From Muribaculaceae bacterium (GTDB taxonomy: Bacteria > Bacteroidota > Bacteroidia > Bacteroidales > Muribaculaceae): a DNA stretch of 36,766 bases. A program made the translations under genes and the position numbers. The notes below the pieces were generated by a model that saw nothing but the letters and a program-made list of their open reading frames with translations, searched no databases and had not been told where the DNA came from. Positions 16,851 through 25,639 of this stretch are shown in pieces. Every line of letters begins with the position of its first letter. The first letter of the stretch is position 1. Location: NCBI GenBank assembly GCA_029062985.1, contig JAIDPA010000016.1, forward strand, positions 1 through 36,766. The letters run 5' to 3'.

Positions 16851-19394
16851 TTATTTCAAGATACCCGATGAAGCCGAACCTGAAATCTGAGGCTCGTTAT
16901 CCCGTTTCACCTTTTTGCCAAAGCCGAAAGTATATGTGGCAGTGAGGCGGATCATAGCATGGTAATTTCCGGTGAGAAGGGTCTCTTTTGTGCTGTAAAA
17001 TTCACTATTCATGACCCGGACTGCACTTTTCCAATTCCATCTTCCGATATTGCGGATCATGGCTGAAATTTTCCAGTTTGAATTTGACCATCCAATATTG
17101 AGATAATAATCATCCTTATAGCGCCCCCAGATTCCATTCATCATACCATCCCAGGTGCCTACGGAAGAAGCATAACGCACCCCGAAGTTCCAGCTCTTGA
17201 GATAATACAGCATCTGAAGAGTGTAGTAGACATGGAAATGATTGACGTTGTAGGGTTTTCCATTATGATTGAACAATTGACTTAAATCGCCTGTAAATGA
17301 CAGGGATCGGTCGAATAGACGTATAGTTCCTGTCAATCCGTATCTCCCCTGAGCATAGGAGCCCATTGGCTGCTTGATAGTGCGGACCACTCCGTTACTG
17401 TCGGCTTCGTAATCGTATGCATAACGGTCTTTGACAATCCAGCCCCATCCGTATGCGCTCAGACTGTAATTATTGTTTGGAATAAAGGTATATGAAAAAT
17501 CAAAATCCAGGCTTTTTGCCGGTATAAGATTCGGATTTCCCGTATATTTCAGAAAAGGAGAGGCTGTGATGATCTGATTACTCTTGAAGTTAGGTAAAGG
17601 CAACCAAGTTTTATATTCAAATATAGCTGAGAGAGAATGATGTCTGTCAGGTGTATATTGGAGCGACGCGTCAAACGAGGGAGCATTACGCCTGTCAGTC
17701 ATGGAGCCGAACTGAAGCTTATCCCAGTCCCAGCCAAATCCTAAGTGTCCGCGTATATTCCTGACGGTAAGCTCATAACTGAGTCCTAAGCCCATACGCA
17801 AGGTTTTAGCGCGGTCAAGCGTATTCACTGACCCGGAATATTGAGTGTGATTATATTCGTATGAGCCTTTGACAAAGCCCAAAAGACTGCCGTACTTGCC
17901 GAAATCATGTTTAAACTTCAAATCCCCGGATAATTTGTTTGTGTTGTCGGACGCATCGTTCTGAATGGTTGGATAACCCTGCTCAGAATAAAAACTGTTT
18001 TGTGCAGTATGCGACAGACTGTAACGTGGTGTAAATGTAATTGAATTATTTTTGGGAAGACTGAAGAAATAATATCCATTGTAAGAGATAAATTTTGAAA
18101 AATCGCTTGCCGTAGAGTAATATTCACCGTCGGGATAGATTCCCGGTGAATACCTTACCATTCCTTGGCTGATTTTATTTGGTCGGCGGTCAAGATTACT
18201 GTTAATCAGTGTTGAGGCTTGTATCTTATCAGAATTATAGGTTGCACGGAATATAAGGTAGTAGTTGTTGCGGTGATATTTTGAGATTTCTGTCTCTGAT
18301 CTCCGCTCAAATTCCTTGATAGCCCCGTCTTCCTGAGGAAGCCGGAATGTTTCGGTCATATTCTGACCTTCGTGATGGCTGCTTTGATTGAAGGCAGATC
18401 CCATGAGGTCATAAGTCATATTTTTGTATTGCAGTCTGACATTGCCTATTGCCTGTTCGGTTTGCCCGTTAAGACAGGAGCCGAAGCCATACAGTTTTGC
18501 ATATCCTCCGAATTCATATTGCTGCATTATGAAGTTGACCACATAAGGATTCCCCTGAAGGCGAGGATCGGATGAATATTCAAGATATTCCACTCTTTTC
18601 ACGTCATTGACATGCATCGCTAACAGATCCTTTTCAGTAGCCGGGAGATAATTGATAAAGACTGCAACGGGCTTTCCGCCATTTGTGACGATAGAATTGT
18701 CGGAGATAAGTCCCAACTGAGGGATAGCCATGTGATTGAGAAGATCGGCGCCTGACATTGAAGCGTTTTTCTGGGAGGAGGTCGGCATATAGACTGACTT
18801 GTCGGAGTAAAGACGTGCGTTATCTGCCTCCACCGAGACTGTACGCAAGGAGATTGCCTGTTCTTCCATTCTCAATGTTCCCACAGAGAAGGAATTGAAT
18901 TTTTTCAGTAGAGTCCTATAACCGAGGCTTGATAATTTTCCGATCACACCTTGCCTGTCGCAGGGTATGGAGAAGAGTCCGGTTTCGTCGGTTATGCCGT
19001 ATGTGATGACAGTCGAATCTTTAGGGGCAAGCAACATGACGGTAGCAGCTATTACAGGCTCATTGTCACTGCCTATGACGCGCCCTGTGTAACAGAATTT
19101 GCCATGCTGCAACGCCTCTATGAAATAATCATTCCCTTTTCTCAGAATTGAAATGGGATTTATCCCGATAGTCTGTCTTAAGGCTTCATAGGCATCATCC
19201 GTGTTTATTCTTACAGAGGTCTTATAATTGCCGAGTTCTTTATAAATAAAGGATATATTCACATCAGGATGATCTTTGCTAATTCTGACAATAGCATCAG
19301 AGATAGGGGTATTGCTGAATGAATATGAATATTTATAGGCATTGGCTGATGCAAAGGTAATGACAGCCATTATAATGGTCAGGAGTGTTTTCAT
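16851..19394 (-). CDS. STN-domain outer-membrane beta-barrel receptor (TonB-dependent type)
   Basis: This 847-residue protein (ATG 19394) has a signal peptide and then an STN domain (about 20-95), the part that contacts FecR-type anti-sigma factors in signalling receptors. A carboxypeptidase-regulatory-like beta-sandwich follows (about 100-170; TGRVIGSDNEPVIAATVML). Next are a plug-like region (about 205-300) and a long beta-barrel with aromatic-rich strands ending near FGFGKKV. It lies directly after the anti-sigma gene: the ATG is one base past that gene's TGA, so the two are coupled. The trio suggests cell-surface signalling, where ligand binding activates the ECF sigma factor. No SusD-like lipoprotein accompanies it, and the ligand is unknown. 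A longer TTG start at 19403 is possible but less likely. Confidence 0.88.
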   Translation of the reverse strand: MKTLLTIIMAVITFASANAYKYSYSFSNTPISDAIVRISKDHPDVNISFIYKELGNYKTSVRINTDDAYEALRQTIGINPISILRKGNDYFIEALQHGKFCYTGRVIGSDNEPVIAATVMLLAPKDSTVITYGITDETGLFSIPCDRQGVIGKLSSLGYRTLLKKFNSFSVGTLRMEEQAISLRTVSVEADNARLYSDKSVYMPTSSQKNASMSGADLLNHMAIPQLGLISDNSIVTNGGKPVAVFINYLPATEKDLLAMHVNDVKRVEYLEYSSDPRLQGNPYVVNFIMQQYEFGGYAKLYGFGSCLNGQTEQAIGNVRLQYKNMTYDLMGSAFNQSSHHEGQNMTETFRLPQEDGAIKEFERRSETEISKYHRNNYYLIFRATYNSDKIQASTLINSNLDRRPNKISQGMVRYSPGIYPDGEYYSTASDFSKFISYNGYYFFSLPKNNSITFTPRYSLSHTAQNSFYSEQGYPTIQNDASDNTNKLSGDLKFKHDFGKYGSLLGFVKGSYEYNHTQYSGSVNTLDRAKTLRMGLGLSYELTVRNIRGHLGFGWDWDKLQFGSMTDRRNAPSFDASLQYTPDRHHSLSAIFEYKTWLPLPNFKSNQIITASPFLKYTGNPNLIPAKSLDFDFSYTFIPNNNYSLSAYGWGWIVKDRYAYDYEADSNGVVRTIKQPMGSYAQGRYGLTGTIRLFDRSLSFTGDLSQLFNHNGKPYNVNHFHVYYTLQMLYYLKSWNFGVRYASSVGTWDGMMNGIWGRYKDDYYLNIGWSNSNWKISAMIRNIGRWNWKSAVRVMNSEFYSTKETLLTGNYHAMIRLTATYTFGFGKKVKRDNEPQISGSASSGILK

Positions 19395-19395
19395 T

Positions 19396-20049
19396 TCAGT
19401 CAATGGTTAGTGTGTCGCCGCTTTGTCTAATATTAATCTGCTCGAACATGTTTAGCTGACCTATAACTTCATCAAGAGGAAGGGCAGGGTCAAATTTATA
19501 GTAGAGGTGAAGGGTAGCAGCCTCTTTATTATTGAATTTGATAGAAATACCATAATTGGTGGCAATTTTTTTCATAATTGTCTCAAGGGTTTCATCTTCA
19601 AATATTACTGGCTCCATATCAATTTTCATGGAATCGGCTTCCGTGACGGTCTTCTCTTCTTCGTTAGAAGCAGAAGGGGAGTGGAGAGCAACCTCATCTT
19701 TGACATCCGGAGCTGACTTTTGATCTGCTACACTTACTGTTATGGCTATTCCTGCAGCTACAGCCACGACTGACGAACTGATTATGAGCCATATTGAAGC
19801 TGCCCGGCTGTTAAAACGCATGAAGGGGATACTGCGTCTGAGAGAATTTTTCCTTGAAAAAATCTTCCATTCAGCTTCGACATCAATTTTTCTATTTGAT
19901 TCTATGGCAGAATCAGCTTTGCAGATAAGATTATATATCTCGCGCGTTTCAGAGTCAGAGAATATGTTATCCAGCTGTTCAGGTGTGTAATTGCCAGGGT
20001 GTTCGATTATATCGAGCACCACATCATATTTTGAGTCGTAGTTATCCAT
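19396..20049 (-). CDS. Short FecR-like anti-sigma factor (DUF4974 C-terminus)
   Basis: A 217-residue protein with an N-terminal cytoplasmic helix region (1-80), one membrane span (about 84-107), an acidic linker and a C-terminal domain (about 150-217). That domain reads FEDETLETIMKKIATNYGISIKFNN and ends INIRQSGDTLTID, as in the DUF4974 end of Bacteroidales FecR proteins. The central FecR domain found in standard 300-350 residue homologues appears to be missing, so this is a compact version. It overlaps the sigma gene by 8 bp and the receptor follows by 1 bp. The role is inferred: it holds the sigma factor inactive until the receptor signals. Confidence 0.8.
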   Translation of the reverse strand: MDNYDSKYDVVLDIIEHPGNYTPEQLDNIFSDSETREIYNLICKADSAIESNRKIDVEAEWKIFSRKNSLRRSIPFMRFNSRAASIWLIISSSVVAVAAGIAITVSVADQKSAPDVKDEVALHSPSASNEEEKTVTEADSMKIDMEPVIFEDETLETIMKKIATNYGISIKFNNKEAATLHLYYKFDPALPLDEVIGQLNMFEQINIRQSGDTLTID

Positions 20050-20530
20050 TTTCTTTGAGTTTTTTGCGGATGATTGTTAGTGCATGACTTAAATGACGAT
20101 ATACCGCTGTCTCACTTATGCCCATGATTGCCGCGATACGAGCGAAAGGCAGTCCGTCGGTGAAACGTAATTCCATGACGCGTCTTGCTTGCGTTGAAAT
20201 GTCATATCTAATCAGGGAATCAATCCGTTGAAGTGTCTCTTCATCGGGAAAATCCTCCTCATCATATTCCTCATTGTTGAGGAAATATCGGGTGGCTATT
20301 CGCTGATGAATCTCGCAGTCTCTGATATGGTTGAGACATCGGTTCCTGACTGCTTTAAGAAGGTATCCTCCCGAGGGAGCGGCAGCCTGTGTCCCGTTGA
20401 GCAATGAGATGAATACGTCATGTACGATGTCGCGCGCAAGGTCATCGTCATGCAGAAGAGCCACTGCCAACCGGTACATCTGTTCGTAATGGGCTTTGAA
20501 AAGCTGTTCTATGTCATTTTTGTTTGTCAT
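20042..20530 (-). CDS. ECF-type RNA polymerase sigma factor
   Basis: A 162-residue sigma-70 family factor with only regions 2 and 4. Region 2 spans about 8-70 (FKAHYEQMYRLAVALLHD, DIVHDVFISL) and region 4 spans about 110-158 (MELRFTDGLPFARIAAIMGISETAVYRHLSHAL, a helix-turn-helix). An acidic linker (EEYDEEDFPDEE) joins them. It is the first gene of the sigma / anti-sigma / receptor operon and overlaps the anti-sigma start by 8 bp (ATGGATAA). Such factors usually activate their own operon. I see no clear housekeeping promoter upstream, in keeping with autoregulation. Confidence 0.95.
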   Translation of the reverse strand: MTNKNDIEQLFKAHYEQMYRLAVALLHDDDLARDIVHDVFISLLNGTQAAAPSGGYLLKAVRNRCLNHIRDCEIHQRIATRYFLNNEEYDEEDFPDEETLQRIDSLIRYDISTQARRVMELRFTDGLPFARIAAIMGISETAVYRHLSHALTIIRKKLKENG

Positions 20531-20840
20531 ACACTATAAAGACACACAGTCTTCGCAAAACTCAACCCCTGTAATGAAAATTTTTTCATCAGGATTCAAA
20601 TTAAAAAAGATATCCTCACACAATCAACCCCATAGAAAGTAATTAAAGCGAGAGGCATACTGGGGAGGGAGGTTTTCATTCATCTTCCTTGTGCTGACAA
20701 AATCGCAGTAATGATATACACAATTTTCAATTTAACTTATCCGTTTAATCTCAAAGTAAAGCCTGCGAAACTCAAATTTAATAATTATTCTGCCGCATAG
20801 TGGTGGATAATGATGATAAATTAACTCAAAAATAAAAGAT
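20531..20840. repeat. Intergenic region with diverged repeat copies
   Basis: It holds a diverged copy of the GGGGAGGGAGG repeat (20662 onward), the ACAATTTTCAATTT tail (20727-20745) and the GCCTGCGAAACTCAA module (about 20759-20785), which is the reverse complement of the one at 8341. No gene is visible before the small ORF at 20841. Confidence 0.55.
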
Positions 20841-20987
20841 ATGCTTATAGAACTTCAAGAAAGGAAATGTCTCCGGTGTGGTCATGTATTTACGCATAAT
20901 CGTGGTGGAGTCGTATTGATTCTATTCCCGCAATGCCCGGCGTGTGGTTCGTATTTTACAAAGAAATTAAAGAAAATAAATCCTTGA
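20841..20987 (+). CDS. Small zinc-ribbon protein (48 aa)
   Basis: ATG at 20841, TGA at 20985-20987. The peptide carries two CxxC knuckles, KCLRCGH (Cys10, Cys13) and QCPACGS (Cys32, Cys35), separated by 18 residues, a classic zinc-ribbon pattern, with a lysine-rich tail. The spacing and tail suit a nucleic-acid or ribosome-associated mini-protein, but no function is known. A strong terminator overlaps the stop codon, which argues for a real, short transcription unit. The upstream 30 bp is A-rich and could support initiation. Confidence 0.7.
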   Translation: MLIELQERKCLRCGHVFTHNRGGVVLILFPQCPACGSYFTKKLKKINP

Positions 20988-21015
20988 ATCGATCAACCGT
21001 CCGATTCAAGGGTTT
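20978..21015 (+). terminator. Terminator overlapping the zinc-ribbon stop
   Basis: A 14-bp stem (arms 20978-20991 and 21002-21015, one G-T pair) with a 10-nt loop, followed by ATTGTTGT. The left arm contains the end of the coding sequence. Confidence 0.75.
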
Positions 21016-21090
21016 ATTGTTGTAACCGAAAGTGTCAGTTGACTGAATTTCACCAACCTACCTGTATCGGCAAAACTAAATGGTTAAGAT

Positions 21091-23127
21091 TTATTTCCCT
21101 GTGCCAAATCGGGAAGTATCGATATTGTTGTCTTTAGGCTTGAAACCGTTGAATCGCCAGATGAATGTCAGTTTGAGATTACGCGTCATATCTCTGACTT
21201 TCATCCTGTAATCCTGACCGGTATTGTTGATAGTCATTGTAGGCGACCATTTGTTGAATATGTCATCGGCTTTCAAATCAAATTCACAGCATCTTTTCTT
21301 CCCGAACTGCCATTTGACTCCGGCATCAATCCTCCATATTCCTGACATATCTGCTATCCCTTGCAATGATGGAGAAATGTAGCTGAAATCCACCGAAACC
21401 GAAACAGGACTGTTCTGACTGAACTTGAAAGAATTGCTTAATGACCCATAGAAAATCCATTTGCAGTTGTCGAAGCTGATGTCATGGAAATGATTAGCCT
21501 TAGCCTGTCTATTCATAACGTTTGCTGAGGCTGTAGCATTCCAGATATAGCCGACTCCGAAAGGTGCGTAGAAATTAAGCCCTACGACACGCTCAAAGTT
21601 CATGTTAATAGTCTGATAGATAAGATTAGGACTTTCTGGTGATTGATAAGGCAATTGCACAGTGGTTTTATCTCCATATTGAAAATAGAGGGTCGCAACA
21701 TATTTCTGCCTTAGAATGTAGTTGAATTGCGCGTCATATTGGATGTATGGCTGTAGCTCAGGATTACCTATCACTGTAGAGTAGTCGTCAATATGACTTG
21801 TCCCGCCATGGAGTTCCCAATATGACGGATAGATACGTTGGGTGTTGAGATTGAGTTGGAATATGCTATTCGGTGTCTTGTAGTATGTAGCTCCAAGCTG
21901 AGGAATTAAATTCCAGTTATGCTGAAATTTATTGTGATAGTATTCTCCCTTTGCCGAAACATTGAATGATAAACCCCATTCAAACGACCGTTGTGTGCCG
22001 ACATAAAGACTCGCAACATCCTCATTGAGAATATCATCGAAGTCAGTATTGGCTGACAATGCGTAATGTTGCGAACTATGGTCTTTCGAGTGCTGATACT
22101 CCATGCCATAGTTCAGTTGCCAGTTGCCGATCGGATGCTGTTGATCAACATAAACATGCCAGCGGTCTATCTCCTGATGATTTTCAGAGCTAAGCACATA
22201 ATCGGAATCCTTAAACAGGGTCTGTGAACGTTTCTCCGAATAGAGGGCATATTCAGCGCCTATAGCCATACCGAACGGGGCAGTGTAACGCATGGACAAG
22301 TTATGATAACTTACAGGAGATAGCATCTTGGAGGAAGTTGTATAGTTGCCCAACGTCCCCGATGAGAATCCACGGCTCTTGGAATCGGAGATCAACTGAC
22401 CGTTATATGTTAGTTTGAGCGTTTTCCATGAAATGGAGGTAAATATGGAATTGCTCCAGTTCTGCCCAATGCGGCGCATATCATCTTCAATCATAGTTCG
22501 GTTGCCATCATAAAGATGATTTGACCATGTTTCCTCTCGGCTCCACGATTTACTGCGCGTGAGTCCGTAGTTTAAATCAAAAGTCCAGTCTTTTATAGCG
22601 AATGTGGCAGCCAGTACACCGCCATACGAACCATAGTGCGCCTGATTGTATCCGGTTCTGAGCTGTCCTTGCAGCCCATCAAGAGGCGTGGGAGTTTTAA
22701 GAACCACATTGATTACTGCACCGTTGACGTGATATTTGGCTGGAGCAGAATACATGATCTCGACATTTTTAAGTCTGTCGACCGGAGTATTGTAGAGAAG
22801 TTGATAAAGATTCCCGAGCGGCATATTGGTCAGCTCGCCATTGAGAATAATAGTGACATTTGAAGCTCCGGTGAGTCCGATTATCCCATTGTTGTTTGTG
22901 ACACCGGGCAGATAGCCAAGGGCTTCAAGGATATTGCTGACCGGTTTGTCCTTGACAATTCCCGGGAGGTCAACTACCATAATTCCGTCCTCTCCTTTAA
23001 TCTTTGGTTTATCTCCTTTTACAACAACTTCATCGAGCTGTTGAGCAGAAATAGTATCAGGCTCCACTGTCTGAGCATAAGAAGCTACGCTATGTAAGAT
23101 TGTTATGAAAATGAAAGCTTTTCTCAT
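21091..23127 (-). CDS. TonB-dependent outer-membrane receptor, no carboxypeptidase-like N-domain
   Basis: This 678-residue protein has a signal peptide (about 1-19, ending SYAQ) and a short extension with LDEVVVKGDKP, then a plug domain (about 45-145: VSNILEALGYLPGV, ILNGE, PVDRLKNVEIMYSAPAKY). A beta-barrel of about 500 residues follows, and the final strand (MTRNLKLTFIWRFNG) is about 20 residues before the end. It probably imports or senses a ligand at the outer membrane; no specificity can be read. It is transcribed divergently from a histidine kinase gene, and a 22-bp-period direct repeat lies about 45-80 bp upstream of its likely start site. Its promoter has a good TAATTTTG -7 box (23151-23144) but no -33 match, suggesting activator dependence. 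Confidence 0.9.
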   Translation of the reverse strand: MRKAFIFITILHSVASYAQTVEPDTISAQQLDEVVVKGDKPKIKGEDGIMVVDLPGIVKDKPVSNILEALGYLPGVTNNNGIIGLTGASNVTIILNGELTNMPLGNLYQLLYNTPVDRLKNVEIMYSAPAKYHVNGAVINVVLKTPTPLDGLQGQLRTGYNQAHYGSYGGVLAATFAIKDWTFDLNYGLTRSKSWSREETWSNHLYDGNRTMIEDDMRRIGQNWSNSIFTSISWKTLKLTYNGQLISDSKSRGFSSGTLGNYTTSSKMLSPVSYHNLSMRYTAPFGMAIGAEYALYSEKRSQTLFKDSDYVLSSENHQEIDRWHVYVDQQHPIGNWQLNYGMEYQHSKDHSSQHYALSANTDFDDILNEDVASLYVGTQRSFEWGLSFNVSAKGEYYHNKFQHNWNLIPQLGATYYKTPNSIFQLNLNTQRIYPSYWELHGGTSHIDDYSTVIGNPELQPYIQYDAQFNYILRQKYVATLYFQYGDKTTVQLPYQSPESPNLIYQTINMNFERVVGLNFYAPFGVGYIWNATASANVMNRQAKANHFHDISFDNCKWIFYGSLSNSFKFSQNSPVSVSVDFSYISPSLQGIADMSGIWRIDAGVKWQFGKKRCCEFDLKADDIFNKWSPTMTINNTGQDYRMKVRDMTRNLKLTFIWRFNGFKPKDNNIDTSRFGTGK

Positions 23128-23143
23128 TGCATTTTTTTAGGAG

Positions 23144-23151
23144 CAAAATTA
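23144..23151 (-). promoter_or_regulatory. -7 box of the receptor promoter
   Basis: TAATTTTG on the minus strand, 17 bp upstream of the receptor ATG. The expected -33 TTG is not at 20 bp, so an activator may be needed. Confidence 0.5.
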
Positions 23152-23183
23152 CCTACACTTACCCTCAACCTAACCTTTATCAA

Positions 23184-23221
23184 CCTTATTTAGTCTTAAC
23201 TGCTCCCTTATTTAGTCTTAA
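23184..23221. promoter_or_regulatory. Direct repeat, candidate response-regulator site
   Basis: The 16-mer CCTTATTTAGTCTTAA occurs twice (23184-23199 and 23206-23221), perfect, with starts 22 bp apart (about two DNA turns). It lies between the receptor and the histidine kinase, about 45-80 bp upstream of the receptor start and upstream of the kinase -7 box. OmpR-family regulators bind direct repeats, so the partner regulator at 24747 is the obvious candidate. Confidence 0.6.
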
Positions 23222-23260
23222 ATCGAAGCCGGCGTAATCAATTGTATGGCGGATTATCAG

Positions 23261-23305
23261 TAACTTTGCAGTGATTAATAATTTTAAAGTGATTAATAAT
23301 TTTAA
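23261..23305 (+). promoter_or_regulatory. Kinase promoter box and 18-bp tandem duplication
   Basis: A TAACTTTG -7 box at 23261-23268 is followed at once by two perfect tandem copies of AGTGATTAATAATTTTAA (23270-23287, 23288-23305), ending 9 bp before the kinase start. The duplication lies in the expected 5' leader and could alter translation. Confidence 0.6.
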
Positions 23306-23314
23306 TATGATACC

Positions 23315-24757
23315 GTGGGAACTTTGCGGTTGGCAGATGTGAAACGCTTTAAGGCAATATCGGCAACTTTTATTATTGTCATTGCTGTCATTTTCGGCTG
23401 TAATGTCTACTATCTCATATCGCTATATAATACAATAAAAGCCAATGTCGAACGAGATGTGATGACGGCATTAGCTGATGCAGATATAGATGACCTGATG
23501 TATCGTGCAGGCAGAGCACAGGGATTGGCATCAAATGTGCAGCTCCAAGAGGAAATAGAGGAATATAATGCCCCCCGAAAAGCGGAAGCTTCAACTTACA
23601 GAGATGAGAACGGACAACTCATGTCTGTCAGGACAGAGGTGGACGGAACTGTTGTTGAAGAACGGGCGATGCTGTCAGAAAGCGGTGCCTATTCCAATCA
23701 GATGATTGATGCAATGAGCAGACAATTCCACATAATAATGGATAAGTATATTCCTTATGACATGGCAGTGATGGATAGCGTATTACGAAATCAGCTTTCT
23801 TACAGGTATATCTATCCGGATTTTTTATGTGTGGAAGTTGTCAACAGCAACGATTCAGTGGTTTGCAGTAATCCGGAATTCAGGGGAGGATACGGATTAG
23901 ATTCATTCCGATTAAACATAAACCCTAACGAGGACCTATACTATAAAGCCTATATGAGCCCTCTGACTGACCATATAATATCAGAGATGTCAGGCGTAAT
24001 CGTAACCGTTTTTCTTCTTCTGGTTGCGTTTGCCATGGCTTTTTGGTATTTATTCCGTACAGTGTCACGATTACGAACTATTGAAGAAATGAAGGATGAT
24101 TTTGTAAGCAATATGACACATGAGCTGAAAACTCCTATCGCTATCGCTTATTCAGCCAACGATGCTTTGCTAAATTATGACACTATTAGTGACCCTCAGA
24201 AAAAGGTAACATATCTCAATATCGCCAACAAACAGTTGAAACGTCTTGGCGAACTTGTCGAAAATATTTTGGCAATGAGTATGGAGCGCCGTAAGACAAT
24301 GAGACTGAAACCTGAGACAATTTATCTGCAGACCTTTATAGATGAAATTTCCATCGCTCAACGGATGAGGAGTGATAAAAAGATTACGATAAATGTAGAC
24401 GTGGATAAGGATGCTTCGGTAGAAGCGGATAAAGCACATCTGTCAAATATATTGAACAATTTAATAGACAACGCAATCAAATATTCCAACGGCAGCGTTG
24501 AGATAACCATAACTGCCGACAATAAATGCCTTTCGATCATGGACAATGGTATAGGTATTCCATCAAAGTCGATTCCCTATCTTTTCAATAAGTTTTACCG
24601 TGTCCCGCATGGCAACCGCCAGGATGTCCGTGGCTATGGCATAGGATTATATTATGTGAAGAGTATTCTCGATAAAATGGGATGGTCAATCGTGGTAAAA
24701 AGTAAAGAAGGGGAAGGCTCTGTATTCTCAATCAAATTCAGCAAAGATGAGCAATAA
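23315..24757 (+). CDS. Sensor histidine kinase
   Basis: This 480-residue membrane sensor has TM1 at about 14-35, an extracytoplasmic region of about 190 residues and TM2 at about 228-248. HisKA follows, with His269 in the H-box MTHELKTP, and then the ATPase domain with N-box NNLIDNAIKYS, G1 DNGIGIP and G2 GYGIGLYYV. It phosphorylates the regulator at 24747, whose start overlaps its end by 11 bp. The start here is GTG (23315); a GTG at 23339 giving MKRFKAIS is equally plausible. The periplasmic domain is not a known sensory fold to my reading. The divergent receptor gene may be its regulon or its signal source. Confidence 0.93.
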   Translation: MGTLRLADVKRFKAISATFIIVIAVIFGCNVYYLISLYNTIKANVERDVMTALADADIDDLMYRAGRAQGLASNVQLQEEIEEYNAPRKAEASTYRDENGQLMSVRTEVDGTVVEERAMLSESGAYSNQMIDAMSRQFHIIMDKYIPYDMAVMDSVLRNQLSYRYIYPDFLCVEVVNSNDSVVCSNPEFRGGYGLDSFRLNINPNEDLYYKAYMSPLTDHIISEMSGVIVTVFLLLVAFAMAFWYLFRTVSRLRTIEEMKDDFVSNMTHELKTPIAIAYSANDALLNYDTISDPQKKVTYLNIANKQLKRLGELVENILAMSMERRKTMRLKPETIYLQTFIDEISIAQRMRSDKKITINVDVDKDASVEADKAHLSNILNNLIDNAIKYSNGSVEITITADNKCLSIMDNGIGIPSKSIPYLFNKFYRVPHGNRQDVRGYGIGLYYVKSILDKMGWSIVVKSKEGEGSVFSIKFSKDEQ

Positions 24758-25457
24758 GATACTGTTTGTAGAAGATGAAGAAGACCTGACGCTGATTGTC
24801 GCCGACACTTTGCGTGGACAAGGCTATGATGTCCTGACAGCTGTTGACGGCATAGCCGGGCTTGAGAAATTCAAGACCGAAGCTGCAGATATAGTCGTTG
24901 CAGATGTCATGATGCCTAAAATGGATGGTTTTACTATGGCGAAAGAGATAAGGAAGTTGTCACCGACAGTTCCTTTGCTTTTTCTTACTGCTAAAAGCAC
25001 AATTGATGATGTGGAAGAAGGTTTTGAAATTGGAGCAAACGACTATCTGAAAAAGCCCTTTGAACTCCGTGAACTGATAGTGAGGATAAAGGCGCTGCTC
25101 TGTAGATATAACAACCGTGGCGAGGATATCAAATTTCATATTGGACGGTATATATTCAATGTTACTACTCAGACGCTTTCTTTGGAGGAACGGAGACTGG
25201 AACTTACACACTTCGAGGCTAAGATACTGCAACGATTGGCAACCTGTATCGGAAAGACAGTCGATGCATCTGAATTGATGATTGCTGTGTGGCAACGCGA
25301 CGAGCAAAGCAACCGCAACTCTCTCCACGGTTACATACATAAACTTCGCCGAATATTGCGCCATGACCCATCGATTTCAATAATAAATCAAAGAGGTTTT
25401 GGATATATGTTAACGGTAGAAAATAATAATTCATCAAACTCTCCTCCGACGAATTGA
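24747..25457 (+). CDS. OmpR-family response regulator
   Basis: A 236-residue regulator with a receiver domain (1-115) whose phospho-acceptor is Asp53 in VADVMMPKMDG, with an acidic pocket (EDEED, 9-13) and the switch residues LTAKS. A winged-helix domain follows (about 130-225: LTHFEAKILQRL, RNSLHGYIHKLRRIL, INQRGFGYML). It probably binds the direct repeats at 23184. The last residues after GFGYMLTVE (NNNSSNSPPTN) are encoded partly by a 37-bp segment repeated at 26883, so the native C-terminus appears to have been replaced during an insertion. The DNA-binding domain itself is intact. Confidence 0.93.
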   Translation: MSNKILFVEDEEDLTLIVADTLRGQGYDVLTAVDGIAGLEKFKTEAADIVVADVMMPKMDGFTMAKEIRKLSPTVPLLFLTAKSTIDDVEEGFEIGANDYLKKPFELRELIVRIKALLCRYNNRGEDIKFHIGRYIFNVTTQTLSLEERRLELTHFEAKILQRLATCIGKTVDASELMIAVWQRDEQSNRNSLHGYIHKLRRILRHDPSISIINQRGFGYMLTVENNNSSNSPPTN

Positions 25458-25479
25458 AAATCGGCGAGATTCCTATATA

Positions 25480-25596
25480 ATGATATCTATGACGAGTATG
25501 ATGGTATCTATGACGAGTATGATGGTATCTATAACGAGCCAAATCGCCGACGAGATAGACGCCATCGCCAACGGCACCAAATCCAAAGAATTCTGA
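25480..25596 (+). CDS. Possible 38-aa micro-ORF with 7-codon repeats
   Basis: ATG 25480 to TGA 25594-25596. A 21-bp tandem unit (25484-25504, 25505-25525, then partial) lies exactly in frame and encodes SMTSMMV repeats, followed by TSQIADEIDAIANGTKSKEF. The second leader copy contains the same tail as a 23-aa ORF (26938-27009). Of three differences in the shared part, two are synonymous and one is Glu/Lys. That pattern suggests a translated or formerly translated sequence. Nothing is known of its function. Confidence 0.35.
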   Translation: MISMTSMMVSMTSMMVSITSQIADEIDAIANGTKSKEF

Positions 25597-25639
25597 TAGA
25601 ATTATTGAAGTAGATACCTGATATTCAGGAATTATTTAG

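Noticed and set aside
25484-25530. CRISPR-like array
   Set aside because: The units are contiguous 21-bp tandem copies without unique spacers and lie in frame within a small ORF; no cas genes are present.
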